Shown here: positions 5,898 through 13,625 of the stretch, in pieces
Layout: each line of letters starts with the position of its first letter
Numbering within the stretch: position 1 is the stretch's first letter
NCBI GenBank assembly: GCA_024697705.1
Contig: JAILFF010000301.1
Span: 1-24,636, forward strand
Origin: Ruminococcus sp.
Lineage (GTDB): Bacteria; Bacillota; Clostridia; Oscillospirales; Ruminococcaceae
Reading direction: 5' to 3'
Length of the DNA: 24,636 bases
Notes under the pieces: generated by a model
What the model saw: only the letters and a program-made list of their open reading frames with translations
The model's database searches: none
What the model was told of the DNA's origin: nothing
Position numbers and translations under genes: made by a program

Positions 5898-7931
5898 ATG
5901 AAGACTTATCTGGTAGATTTTGAAAACGTAAAGTCCAAAGGTCTGGCGGGCATCGACAGACTGACGGACGAGGATCATGTCATTATTTTTTACAGCGAAA
6001 ACTCCGACACGATAAGCTTTGAAATGCACTGCATGGTGCTTCAGGCTAAGGCTGACGTCGATTACATGAAGGTGCGCGTCGGCGGAAAGAACGCGCTTGA
6101 TTTCCAGCTTTCGACGCTGCTCGGATATCTTGTGGCGAAGGGCGACAATACGCATATCTTCGTTATAAGCAACGACAAGGGCTTTGACAAGCTGCACGAT
6201 TTCTGGGAGAATACCTTTGACGATTCCCCCTCATGTAAGGTGTTCAGAACGTCGAACATCTCGGCGGCAGTCAATTACGCGAGATACAATACCGTTCCCG
6301 TCGAGGAACCCGACGAGCCCGAAACCGAGCCCGAGCCCGAGGAAAGCTTCCCGCAGCTTGAAGCGGAGACTTCGGGCAGCTACGACGAGGAAAGCAAGGT
6401 GGTCGAATTCGATCTCGGCGAAGAGCCCGATCGTGAGCTTGCGGAGGACATCGTTATCCCCGCTTCCGTCGTGAGCGAGATAATCGCCGAAGCGCCGAAG
6501 ACCCATGCGCGTTCCTACACCGAAGCGCAGCCCGCGGTCAAGACAATAGCACGTCCCGAGGAGCGGGAAAAGGCGGCGCCCGTTCAGAAGAACTATCTGC
6601 CCTCGATGCCGAAGGTCATCGCTCCCGGCGTAAGGCACCCGATGCTCGCGGCGGACGAATCTCAGGCGGAGCTTTACGAGCCGCTTTTCGAGAAATTCTT
6701 ACAGACCCCCGAAGGAAAAGACAAGCGTGCCCTGCTCGCGAAATTCATGCCCGACGTTGACGGCAAGGCGGTCGAGCTCATGGGAAGGCTGATACTTAAG
6801 TCCACGAGCAAATCCGAGCTGCACAATCTTCTTCAGCAGAAATACGACAACGAGACTTCCGCAAGGCTGTACAACATGGTCAAGCGCAACTACTATTTCT
6901 TAAAGCGCGTACTCCGCGAGGACGACACCAAACCCGAAACTACCGCGCCCGTTCGGGAAAAACAGGCTCAGCCCGCGAAGCAGGAAACTAAGCCCGCACC
7001 CGCCCAGGAGAAGCAGGCTCAGCCCGCGAAGCAGGAAACTAAACCCGCACCCGCTCAGGAAAAGCAGGCTCCGCCCGCGAAGCAGGAAACTAAACCCGCA
7101 CCCGCCCAGGAGAAGCAGGCTCAGCCCGCGAAGCAGGAAACTAAACCCGCACCCGCTCAGGAGAAGCAGGCTCAGCCCGAGAAGCAGGAAACTAAACCCG
7201 CACCCGCTCAGGAGAAGCAGGCTCAGCCCGCGAAGCAGGAAAAGCCCGAAAGCGCCGCCGCATCCGAAACTCAGGCAGAGGCAAAGAAGGCTACCGCGGA
7301 ATTTAAAAAGCGTCTGCATGAGATACTCGACAGCAAGGCTGACGCCGACGAGTTCTCCGGAGTGATCTCCGTGATAAACGCTTCCGCGACAAAGCAGCAG
7401 CTTTACATCAACATGATGCAGCGTTTCAAGCGCGGCAGAGGCACCGAGCTTTACGGCATGATAAAGAACGAGTTCGTGAAGTTCTGCGGCGAGGAAAAGC
7501 CCGCAAAGCCTGCCGCCGAAAAGAAGCAGAAATCCGCCGATACGTCAAAAACGGCAAATGCTCAGGAGGAAAAGTCCTCGGGCAAGAAGGAAAAGACCGC
7601 GGAGAAAAAGTCTCCCGCCAAGAAGGAAAAGACTGCCGAGAAGCCCAAGCAGGCGGCTGCCAAGAACAAAAAGGATAAGCCCGCCGAAAGCAAGGCTCGT
7701 CCGAAGCTCAATATCACTAAGGAGAACGCCGACGAAACGCTGCGCTCGCTCTGCGGCGAACAGCTCGTTGACGATCTTGAATTTGTGCGGCTGAGACAGC
7801 TTGTTACCGACAGCGACAGCGTTCACAAGCTCTATCTCGCGATGATAAAGACCTTCGGCAAAAAGCGCGGCGCCGCCATGTACAACGCGGTCAAGGCGGT
7901 TCACGAAGAGTTCGTCGAGGCTTACAAATGA
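5898..7931 (+). CDS. PIN/NYN-type nuclease-like protein with repeat linker and three helical repeats
   Basis: 677 residues. Residues 1-125 resemble a PIN/NYN fold: VDFENV (Asp7), NALDFQL (Asp68) and ISNDKGFDKL (Asp93, Asp97) provide the acidic cluster that binds metal in RNA-cleaving PIN domains. An acidic, proline-rich stretch follows. The rest holds three related helical modules of about 60 residues (roughly 281-338, 466-531 and 607-676). Each ends in a segment like LYNMVK, LYGMIK or MYNAVK preceded by an RG or SA step and followed by an aromatic helix. Between modules 1 and 2 is a 17-residue repeat (EKQAQPAKQETKPAPAQ type, about five copies). Between modules 2 and 3 is a Lys/Ala/Glu-rich linker. 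There is no signal peptide, so it is cytoplasmic. The stop overlaps the next ATG by 4 bp (ATGA). The helical modules could bind RNA or partner proteins; that part is inference. Confidence 0.8.
   Translation: MKTYLVDFENVKSKGLAGIDRLTDEDHVIIFYSENSDTISFEMHCMVLQAKADVDYMKVRVGGKNALDFQLSTLLGYLVAKGDNTHIFVISNDKGFDKLHDFWENTFDDSPSCKVFRTSNISAAVNYARYNTVPVEEPDEPETEPEPEESFPQLEAETSGSYDEESKVVEFDLGEEPDRELAEDIVIPASVVSEIIAEAPKTHARSYTEAQPAVKTIARPEEREKAAPVQKNYLPSMPKVIAPGVRHPMLAADESQAELYEPLFEKFLQTPEGKDKRALLAKFMPDVDGKAVELMGRLILKSTSKSELHNLLQQKYDNETSARLYNMVKRNYYFLKRVLREDDTKPETTAPVREKQAQPAKQETKPAPAQEKQAQPAKQETKPAPAQEKQAPPAKQETKPAPAQEKQAQPAKQETKPAPAQEKQAQPEKQETKPAPAQEKQAQPAKQEKPESAAASETQAEAKKATAEFKKRLHEILDSKADADEFSGVISVINASATKQQLYINMMQRFKRGRGTELYGMIKNEFVKFCGEEKPAKPAAEKKQKSADTSKTANAQEEKSSGKKEKTAEKKSPAKKEKTAEKPKQAAAKNKKDKPAESKARPKLNITKENADETLRSLCGEQLVDDLEFVRLRQLVTDSDSVHKLYLAMIKTFGKKRGAAMYNAVKAVHEEFVEAYK
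6963..7246 (+). repeat. 51-bp tandem repeat inside the PIN-protein gene
   Basis: A 51-bp unit starting CAGGCTCAGCCCGCGAAGCA begins at 6963, 7014, 7065, 7116, 7167 and, incomplete, at 7218. Copies differ by only a few bases (one has CTCCGCC, another CCCGAGAAG), which indicates recent duplication. The unit is a multiple of three, so copy-number change keeps the frame. Confidence 0.9.
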
Positions 7932-8452
7932 GATATATGATAGCCGCCGACCTTCACGGCTCGGCATTATGGACTTCTCGGCTGTGTACGGCGTTTGAAA
8001 AGAGCGCCGCAGACAGGCTGATACTTCTGGGCGACCTGCTCTACCACGGACCGCGCAACGATCTCCCCGATGAATACGCGCCAAAGCAGGTCATACCCAT
8101 GCTGAACGCGCTGCGGGAAAAGATCATCGCGGTGCGCGGCAACTGCGATACCGAAGTCGATCAGATGGTGCTGGAATTCCCGATATTGTCGGACAGCGCC
8201 TATATCTGCGACAGCGGGCAGAGGATATTCGCGACCCACGGGCATATCTTCAGCCCCGACGATCTGCCGCCGCTCTGCGCGGGGGATATCTTCCTCTACG
8301 GACACACCCACATTCCCGACGACTCGCTCCGCGAGGTACACGGCGGTCGGGTAAGGTGCATCAACCCGGGCTCGGTCTCGATACCGAAAAACGGCTCGCC
8401 GCACCGCTGCCTTGTGTGGGAAAACGGCATTTTCAGTGAAATGATCCTGTGA
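7928..8452 (+). CDS. yfcE: YfcE-type metallophosphoesterase
   Basis: 174 residues, close to the usual length of YfcE/MJ0936-type phosphodiesterases. All metal-binding motifs are present in order: ADLHG (Asp8, His10), LLGDLLYHGPRN (Asp36), RGNCD (Asn72), ATHGH (His104) and YGHTH (His126, His128). The family hydrolyses phosphodiesters with Mn2+ or similar metals; the physiological substrate is not established. Translation is coupled to the PIN protein through an ATGA overlap, so a nucleolytic enzyme and a phosphoesterase are produced together, which hints at a shared RNA or nucleotide pathway (inference). A terminator follows directly. Confidence 0.88.
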   Translation: MRYMIAADLHGSALWTSRLCTAFEKSAADRLILLGDLLYHGPRNDLPDEYAPKQVIPMLNALREKIIAVRGNCDTEVDQMVLEFPILSDSAYICDSGQRIFATHGHIFSPDDLPPLCAGDIFLYGHTHIPDDSLREVHGGRVRCINPGSVSIPKNGSPHRCLVWENGIFSEMIL

Positions 8453-8454
8453 TA

Positions 8455-8497
8455 AACCATGTCCCCCGTTCGGCTTTGCCGTTCGGGGGAGGTTTTT
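8455..8497 (+). terminator. Terminator after yfcE
   Basis: CCCCCGTTCGGC (8463-8474) pairs with GCCGTTCGGGGG (8478-8489) around TTT, with outer AACC/GGTT and a T run at 8493-8497. Confidence 0.85.
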
Positions 8498-8854
8498 CGT
8501 GCCGATAAATGTGCCCGTTTTGAGATTTGCAGCTATAATGTACACTTTAAAAGTCCAAATACTAAAATGTTCAAAAAACTACCCTCCAAATCTTCATTTT
8601 CATGATAATTTGATGATTTTTATAAATACGGGTTGCATTTTCCGAGAAAATGTGATATTATTATACTTGAGACAATAACGCACCGAGTCAACCGAAGTGC
8701 CGATTTGTTGTTTTTATTTTGCTTTTTTAGAACTTAACTGTGAACGGACACCGTTCGCTCACGGATTTATATTTGTTCGGTCGGGAGCGGGGGTCATTTC
8801 TGTATACATTACAGCCGTCCGTCCGTAACATGAAAAGGAAAGGATATGGTTTAA
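8498..8854 (+). other. Gene-free interval with long leader of the zinc-ribbon operon
   Basis: No coding sequence is visible. The first 135 bases are AT-rich without clear structure. A promoter lies at 8633-8661. The leader (about 8670-8854) is long, contains a T-rich stretch (8706-8730) and a small hairpin GAACG-GACAC-CGTTC (8742-8757), and ends in a ribosome binding site AAAGGA (8839-8844). No known riboswitch was recognised. Confidence 0.5.
8633..8661 (+). promoter_or_regulatory. Promoter of the zinc-ribbon operon
   Basis: TTGCAT (8633-8638), a 17-bp spacer ending TGTGA, and TATTAT (8656-8661); TATACT follows immediately at 8662-8667. The TGTGA step before the -10 is shared with other promoters in this window. 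Confidence 0.65.
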
Positions 8855-10207
8855 TTGAAAACAAAGAACTGCCCTTTTTGCGGCAAGGAGATCTCCGATG
8901 AGGCGATCATCTGCAAATTCTGCCACCGTCTGCTGATAGACGAAAACGGCAACGACATTCTTCCCGAGGGCGAAGCCGCAGCGCCTGCCGAGGATACGGC
9001 AGTTACCGAGGAAAAGACCATCGTATATAAAAAGGAAGACCTGCAAAAGCTTATGAATAAAAAAGAGTCCGACGACGAAGCGGCTGAGGAAGACTACGCC
9101 GAGACCGATGAAACCGAGGTATTCGACGAAGTTTCCGACGAAGAGACCGAAGCTCCCGAAAGCGGCGAGCCTGCCGATACCTCCGCGGTGATCGGCGACG
9201 AGAACGAGAACGAGGGCGACGACGGCTTCCACGAGGGCGATGATTTCCCCGGCGATGACAACGGCGTTTATGTCGGCGAGGATAACAACGATATGAACTC
9301 CGATTACGGCGAAGATGACGGCTACGGCTACGACAGCGAAGAGTATCAGCCGAGACGCTCTTCCCGCAGACCCGCGAACGACAGATACGATGACGCGGAA
9401 TTTGCCGATGCTGCCGATTACGACCCCAAAAGAACATTTATCATCACCGCTATCGTAACGCTCGGAATACTTTTGGTCATCATCGTGGCGATACTTGTCG
9501 GCTATAAGCTGTTCAAATTCGGCGGAGACGATGACAAGGATACGGGCAATCAGCCCCTTGCGAACAACGTTTCCGTGGCTGCCGATCCTGCCGCTGATCC
9601 TGCTTCCGCAGGTGAAGGCGCCGCAGGTGCGGGTGCCGCGGGTGCCGACGCGACTTCGACGGCTGCCGCCGATCCGAACGCCGCTGTTACAGAACCCGGA
9701 AACACTACGTTTGTTCCTTCGGTAGTAAATGATACCATTTCCGCAAATCCCGAGGAGATCGTAAACAGCTCCATCAGCGACCCTGTCGTTGACAGCGCCG
9801 CCACCACTCCCGAAGCAAGCGCTCCCGACAGCACCTCCGCAACTGACAGCGGTATGAATATAGTTATCCGTCCCGACCCGAACGCCGATACCTCGACAGG
9901 CACCGACAGTACGAGCACAAGCACCGACAGTCAGCAGCCCGGCGACGGTCCCGGCTCCGCAAGCAGCTCTGCGGCAGAGCCCGCAGGTCCCGGAGCACCC
10001 GGATTCGAGGCAGCCGGCAGCTATTACAGCTGGGGCGAAGCGGAGACCCTCATGGCTAACTACGCGGCAAGCAACAACCTCGGTTCTAACTACTCATACT
10101 ACGGCGGTACCGACGGCGTAGAGATGCTGTATGCCTTCTACGACGATTACGGCAACGCTACCGTTTACAGAGTAGACCTTCAGACAGGATACGTATCAGC
10201 CAACTGA
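8855..10207 (+). CDS. Zinc-ribbon, single-TM protein with low-complexity outer region
   Basis: 450 residues starting at TTG 8855, with AAAGGA 10 nt upstream. An N-terminal zinc ribbon (CPFCGKEI...CKFCHRL; Cys6, Cys9, Cys20, Cys23) is followed by a very acidic cytoplasmic stretch to residue 190, one membrane helix (about 193-219, FIITAIVTLGILLVIIVAIL), a long Ala/Ser/Thr/Pro-rich outer region (about 230-385), and a small C-terminal domain rich in Tyr and Gly (SYYSWGEAETLM onward). The ribbon inside and disordered linker plus small domain outside suggest a cell-envelope sensor or scaffold, but no enzymatic motif is seen. The next gene, 39 nt later, encodes a paralogue with the same ribbon and topology but a different outer region. 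Confidence 0.8.
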   Translation: MKTKNCPFCGKEISDEAIICKFCHRLLIDENGNDILPEGEAAAPAEDTAVTEEKTIVYKKEDLQKLMNKKESDDEAAEEDYAETDETEVFDEVSDEETEAPESGEPADTSAVIGDENENEGDDGFHEGDDFPGDDNGVYVGEDNNDMNSDYGEDDGYGYDSEEYQPRRSSRRPANDRYDDAEFADAADYDPKRTFIITAIVTLGILLVIIVAILVGYKLFKFGGDDDKDTGNQPLANNVSVAADPAADPASAGEGAAGAGAAGADATSTAAADPNAAVTEPGNTTFVPSVVNDTISANPEEIVNSSISDPVVDSAATTPEASAPDSTSATDSGMNIVIRPDPNADTSTGTDSTSTSTDSQQPGDGPGSASSSAAEPAGPGAPGFEAAGSYYSWGEAETLMANYAASNNLGSNYSYYGGTDGVEMLYAFYDDYGNATVYRVDLQTGYVSAN

Positions 10208-10246
10208 TCTTGCTTGTAAAGCGTATACAATAACGTAGGAGGACAG

Positions 10247-11272
10247 ATGAAAACAAGATTATGTCCGGGCTGCGGTAAAGAGATACCCTTTGACGCCATC
10301 ACCTGCAAATTCTGCGGTATGCTCCAGTTTTCATCGGGGAAGGATATCGGCGAAGACTTTTATGACGATCTTGACGACCCGAACGTTCCGAACGAGCCGA
10401 GCCATTATCCCGACGAGCAGCAAACGCCCCCTATATTGAACGGCAGCAGCCGCGGCGGATACGATCAGCCGACAGACGGCTACGGATACGGAGAGAATAA
10501 TTATCCCGACTACGACGATAATTACGGCGGATATCCCGATCAGTACCGTGAGGCGATGGAAGACCGCAAGGACACAGACAGGCAATACTACCGCGAAAGG
10601 GGCTACGTCTACGAGGACGAAAACGAAGAGCGGTTCGCCGACAACTTCGACCCCGATGAGGCTGACGCCATGCGCCGCCGTATGCTCATCGTGGTGCTGT
10701 CCGTGGTCTTCGTGCTGATGCTCGTTCTGATAATCATTCTTTTCCTGATGAAGGGAAAAGTCAACGATTTCGAGAAAAAACAGGAGGCGGAGGAACGCAG
10801 CAGGACTTACACGAATATGATCCCGCCGATGACCGATCTCAGCAGTCAGTTTGCGGAAACTCCCGTGGACGATTCCTCGGAGGAAGAGGAAGAAGAGGAA
10901 ACGACGACTACTACCACCACAAAGACCCGTGCGCTTCCCGAGACAAATATCCCCACGACTACCACCAAAGCGTCTACCACGACCACGCCGACTACTACCA
11001 CCACAAAGACGACTACTACCACGACCACCACAACCACTACGACAACGACAACTACTACGACTACCACAAAAAGTTCGTCAATAGTGATAAGCCTGGACAG
11101 CGAGGATCCTGCCGATTCTCAGCCCGACCCGATAGATGACTCCGAACCGACTGATACCGAGACATGGGCTCCCACTTCCTCGATGCCCGATCCCGAGCTC
11201 ACCGACGAGCCTTACGACCCCGGCAACAGCGTCCCCGACGACAGCTCGTACAGCGGTCCCATTCTTGAATAA
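10247..11272 (+). CDS. Zinc-ribbon, single-TM protein with poly-threonine outer linker
   Basis: 341 residues, ATG preceded by AGGAGG at a good distance. The zinc ribbon (CPGCGKEI...CKFCGML; Cys6, Cys9, Cys20, Cys23) is nearly identical to that of the upstream gene. An acidic Tyr/Gly/Asp-rich stretch follows, then a membrane helix (about 144-167, MLIVVLSVVFVLMLVLIIIL), an EEEEE patch and an unusually long threonine tract (about 218-274) broken by Lys and Pro. The C-terminus is an acidic Pro/Ser/Asp tail without a visible domain. Threonine codons are mixed (ACC, ACT, ACG, ACA), so the tract is not a simple DNA slippage product. Thr-rich outer linkers in Firmicutes are often glycosylation targets or wall spacers; here that is inference. 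Confidence 0.8.
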   Translation: MKTRLCPGCGKEIPFDAITCKFCGMLQFSSGKDIGEDFYDDLDDPNVPNEPSHYPDEQQTPPILNGSSRGGYDQPTDGYGYGENNYPDYDDNYGGYPDQYREAMEDRKDTDRQYYRERGYVYEDENEERFADNFDPDEADAMRRRMLIVVLSVVFVLMLVLIIILFLMKGKVNDFEKKQEAEERSRTYTNMIPPMTDLSSQFAETPVDDSSEEEEEEETTTTTTTKTRALPETNIPTTTTKASTTTTPTTTTTKTTTTTTTTTTTTTTTTTTTTKSSSIVISLDSEDPADSQPDPIDDSEPTDTETWAPTSSMPDPELTDEPYDPGNSVPDDSSYSGPILE

Positions 11273-11279
11273 AAATTTA

Positions 11280-11313
11280 CAGCACCCTGCGTAGATCAGG
11301 GTGCTGTTTTTTT
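11280..11313 (+). terminator. Terminator between convergent operons
   Basis: CAGCACCCTG (11280-11289), loop CGTAGAT and CAGGGTGCTG (11297-11306) form a perfect 10-bp stem followed by seven T. The other side is A-rich, so it probably also ends the leftward LRR-gene transcript. Confidence 0.9.
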
Positions 11314-11326
11314 GCTGTATTTGCGG

Positions 11327-12142
11327 TCAAAGCGCGAAACGGTCGGAAAGCGTTTCGCAGGGCAGAGTGCTGTGCCGCAGATCGGCAAGCATGATGTAGA
11401 CCTCGTGCTGTTCGGCAGCGATGGCGGCTTCGATAAGTGCGTCGATGTCGCGGCTCACTATGTCGCTTTCGCCCGCAAGCTTTACAAGAAGGTCTGTTCT
11501 GCCGTCTTCGGCGAGGTATTTGAACACGTTAAGAGCGTTTTTCCCGAGATATTTCTTTGCGTCTCCGCTGCCCTTCTGCAAGTAGAGCTGCGCGGCAAGC
11601 TGTGCCGTCACCGCGGGGTACATTCTGTCGGGTATAGTGCCGTATCTCACCGCCCGCGTGAGCCGCTCTATGCAGTTTGGTTCCCGAGCAAGCGCGTGTC
11701 TGAGCGATCTGCCGATAATGCCGATACTCCCGATTTCCACCCGCGAGACGGAGGTGCAGTCAAGAAAAACATCGCTGCCGTAGATGATATTCTCATGAAG
11801 CACAATCGTTCGGAGCGCATGGCAGTCTTTGAAGCAGCCGTCGTTCAGGCGGGTGACGCGGCGGGGTATCGTTATCTCGCCGAGCAAGAAGCAGCTGTCA
11901 AACGCCTCTCTGCCGATGTAGCCCACCGCCGCGGGGATATTGATATTTTCAAGCCTGCCGCAGCCGCCGAACGCCCCAAGTCCGATGCTCGTTACCGTTT
12001 CGGGTAGGGTCGCACCGATTATGCGCGTGTCGTAAAAAGCATTGTCGCCTATCGCGGTGACGGTGTCGGGTATCTGCACATATTCGTCGCTGCCTTTTCC
12101 GAGCGCTCTTATCAGCTTGCCGTTTTTGATAAGAAGATCCAT
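11327..12142 (-). CDS. BspA-type leucine-rich-repeat protein
   Basis: 271 residues. Residues 1-150 carry consecutive repeats of the BspA/TpLRR type, seen as IPDTVTAIGDNAFYD, LPETVTSIGLGAFGGC, IPAAVGYIGREAFDSC and IPRRVTRLNDGCFKDC. In other proteins these form a solenoid used for binding. Residues 160-271 are helical, with ankyrin-like steps such as YLAEDGRTDLLVKLAGE and ALIEAAIAAEQHEVYIMLADL. There is no signal peptide, so it should be cytoplasmic, unlike the large surface BspA proteins. The start is ATG with AAAGGGGG about 8 nt upstream. It is the last gene of the hydF operon, 19 nt after the VWA gene. Confidence 0.82.
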   Translation of the reverse strand: MDLLIKNGKLIRALGKGSDEYVQIPDTVTAIGDNAFYDTRIIGATLPETVTSIGLGAFGGCGRLENINIPAAVGYIGREAFDSCFLLGEITIPRRVTRLNDGCFKDCHALRTIVLHENIIYGSDVFLDCTSVSRVEIGSIGIIGRSLRHALAREPNCIERLTRAVRYGTIPDRMYPAVTAQLAAQLYLQKGSGDAKKYLGKNALNVFKYLAEDGRTDLLVKLAGESDIVSRDIDALIEAAIAAEQHEVYIMLADLRHSTLPCETLSDRFAL

Positions 12143-12161
12143 GCAAATACCCCCTTTCGCT

Positions 12162-13625
12162 TCAGCGGTTGTTGATGTCGGACGTTTCGAGTATCAGCTT
12201 CATCGCCCACACGGGCACGTCGTAATTGTTGTATTCGTCGTCAAGGAAAACGAACGCGGTGTTGTAGATCGGCTGATTTTCGGGGTAGGTTCCGCAGCCG
12301 TCGGTGAAGTAGATCAGCCCGCGCAGGTCTTCAAACTCACGGTTTTCGATCATCTTGTTGACATACCTGAACACGGGGCGGAAATCGGTGCCGCCGAAGC
12401 CGCGCAGTTCAAGCGATTTGAGGTACTCGTCGAACTCGTCGGTCGTGGTGATCTTTGCGTCCTCCTGTACCGTGGCGTCGCACTGGATTATGTGGATATT
12501 CACCTTTGAGAAAAAGCTCTCCTGCTGTTTTAAGATATTGTAGGTCTTTTGCAGAAACGCCTGCACCGTTTTGCCCTGAACCGAACCCGAGGTGTCGATA
12601 GCGATAACGAACTCCCTCACGCGCTTGACGTCCGAGTATTCAAGCGGCTCGATTATCGCGACGTTTTCGTACTGATCGAGTCCGTAGCAGTAGAAATTGT
12701 AGTCGAAGCTGTCCTCGTCGGTCTTCATCATTTCGCCGTAGACCGCGAATTTCCGCAGAAATTCGGAGTAGTCGTATTTTTCGCGGTTGACCGCCTGCAA
12801 ATTCTGAACGAGGTTTCCCGCCTTGCTTCCTCTCTTTTGCGAAAGCGTTTCAAGGTCGGTCTGTATCCTCTGCGAGACGGATTTCCATTGCTCCTCCATT
12901 TCATCGTTGTCGTAATCGTCGTCGGAAAAGCGCATTCTGTTTTCGAGAGAGGTATTGAAGCCGTCCTCGTCATCGTCGGTATCGCCGTCGTTCTGCTCAT
13001 ATTGAACGATCACTGTTTCGGCGTCGCCGTCATCGTCGCTGCCGTTTTTACCGCTTTTGCGGCGGTCGCGCCTGCGTCGGGTGATGTACCATACGTTGTG
13101 ATCGTCTTCGGCGAAAAGCTCTTCAAGCGCCGAGATCCGCTTTTCGGTCATCGGGTTCTGCTGGAAATAGTCGAGTATTTTCTCGGCGGTGAGATATTTC
13201 AGCTTTCCTTTGAGCTTGCCGATCTCCACGCTCTGTTCGGAGGCGCGGCGGTTGTCGGGGTCGATATATCCGAGCTCGCCCAGCATTACCTCGACGGCGA
13301 TATCGCTGGCAAGATCCCATAAGCGGCGTTCAATGGAGTGCGAGACGACGAAGTGGCGGAAAACGCAGTGCATTATCATGTGAAGATAGCTGCGAACAAC
13401 GCATTTGTCGCTCTGCTGAAAGCGCATGAGGATATATCTGCTGTCGAAATAATAATACCTGCCGTCCACGCATATTGTTCCGTCGTAGGGCATGGGAGTC
13501 AGCAGCCCCACCGCCTTTTCGAGAAAGCGCAAGTCCATGATAAGCATATTGCGCGAGTGGTTAAGTATTTTCAGCGCCAGTTCGTCGGCGCGTCGTCTTT
13601 TTTCGGGTGAAAGCTCCTTTGGCAA
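12162..13625 (-). CDS. VWA-domain protein with DUF2201-like metallopeptidase-type N-terminus
   Basis: 487 residues. The start is a TTG directly after the hydF stop, served by a strong GGAGGTGATC site inside the hydF 3' end, so translation is coupled. The N-terminal domain matches DUF2201-type putative metallopeptidases. At the expected HExxH position it has HMIMH (residues 82-86) followed by His91, so the catalytic Glu is absent. The middle (about 183-250) is charged and disordered. The C-terminal VWA domain has the MIDAS metal site: DTSGS (344-348), the GGTDFRP loop and FTDGCG. Such proteins usually work with a MoxR-type AAA+ ATPase, which is not next to it here. It is cytoplasmic. The role may be chaperone-like, remodelling metalloproteins or complexes; this is inference from family and from its place behind hydF. 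Confidence 0.85.
   Translation of the reverse strand: MPKELSPEKRRRADELALKILNHSRNMLIMDLRFLEKAVGLLTPMPYDGTICVDGRYYYFDSRYILMRFQQSDKCVVRSYLHMIMHCVFRHFVVSHSIERRLWDLASDIAVEVMLGELGYIDPDNRRASEQSVEIGKLKGKLKYLTAEKILDYFQQNPMTEKRISALEELFAEDDHNVWYITRRRRDRRKSGKNGSDDDGDAETVIVQYEQNDGDTDDDEDGFNTSLENRMRFSDDDYDNDEMEEQWKSVSQRIQTDLETLSQKRGSKAGNLVQNLQAVNREKYDYSEFLRKFAVYGEMMKTDEDSFDYNFYCYGLDQYENVAIIEPLEYSDVKRVREFVIAIDTSGSVQGKTVQAFLQKTYNILKQQESFFSKVNIHIIQCDATVQEDAKITTTDEFDEYLKSLELRGFGGTDFRPVFRYVNKMIENREFEDLRGLIYFTDGCGTYPENQPIYNTAFVFLDDEYNNYDVPVWAMKLILETSDINNR

Noticed and set aside
6963..7246. CRISPR-like array
   Set aside because: The 51-bp units are contiguous with no variable spacers and are translated in frame as part of the PIN protein.
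10846..11067. Poly-valine leftward ORF
   Set aside because: It is the reverse reading of the threonine tract, not a membrane protein.
11312..12007. 231-residue rightward ORF
   Set aside because: Antisense to the LRR gene and beginning beside the shared terminator; no ribosome site.
12549..13322. 257-residue rightward hydrophobic ORF
   Set aside because: Antisense to the VWA gene, which has clear motifs and a strong coupled start.
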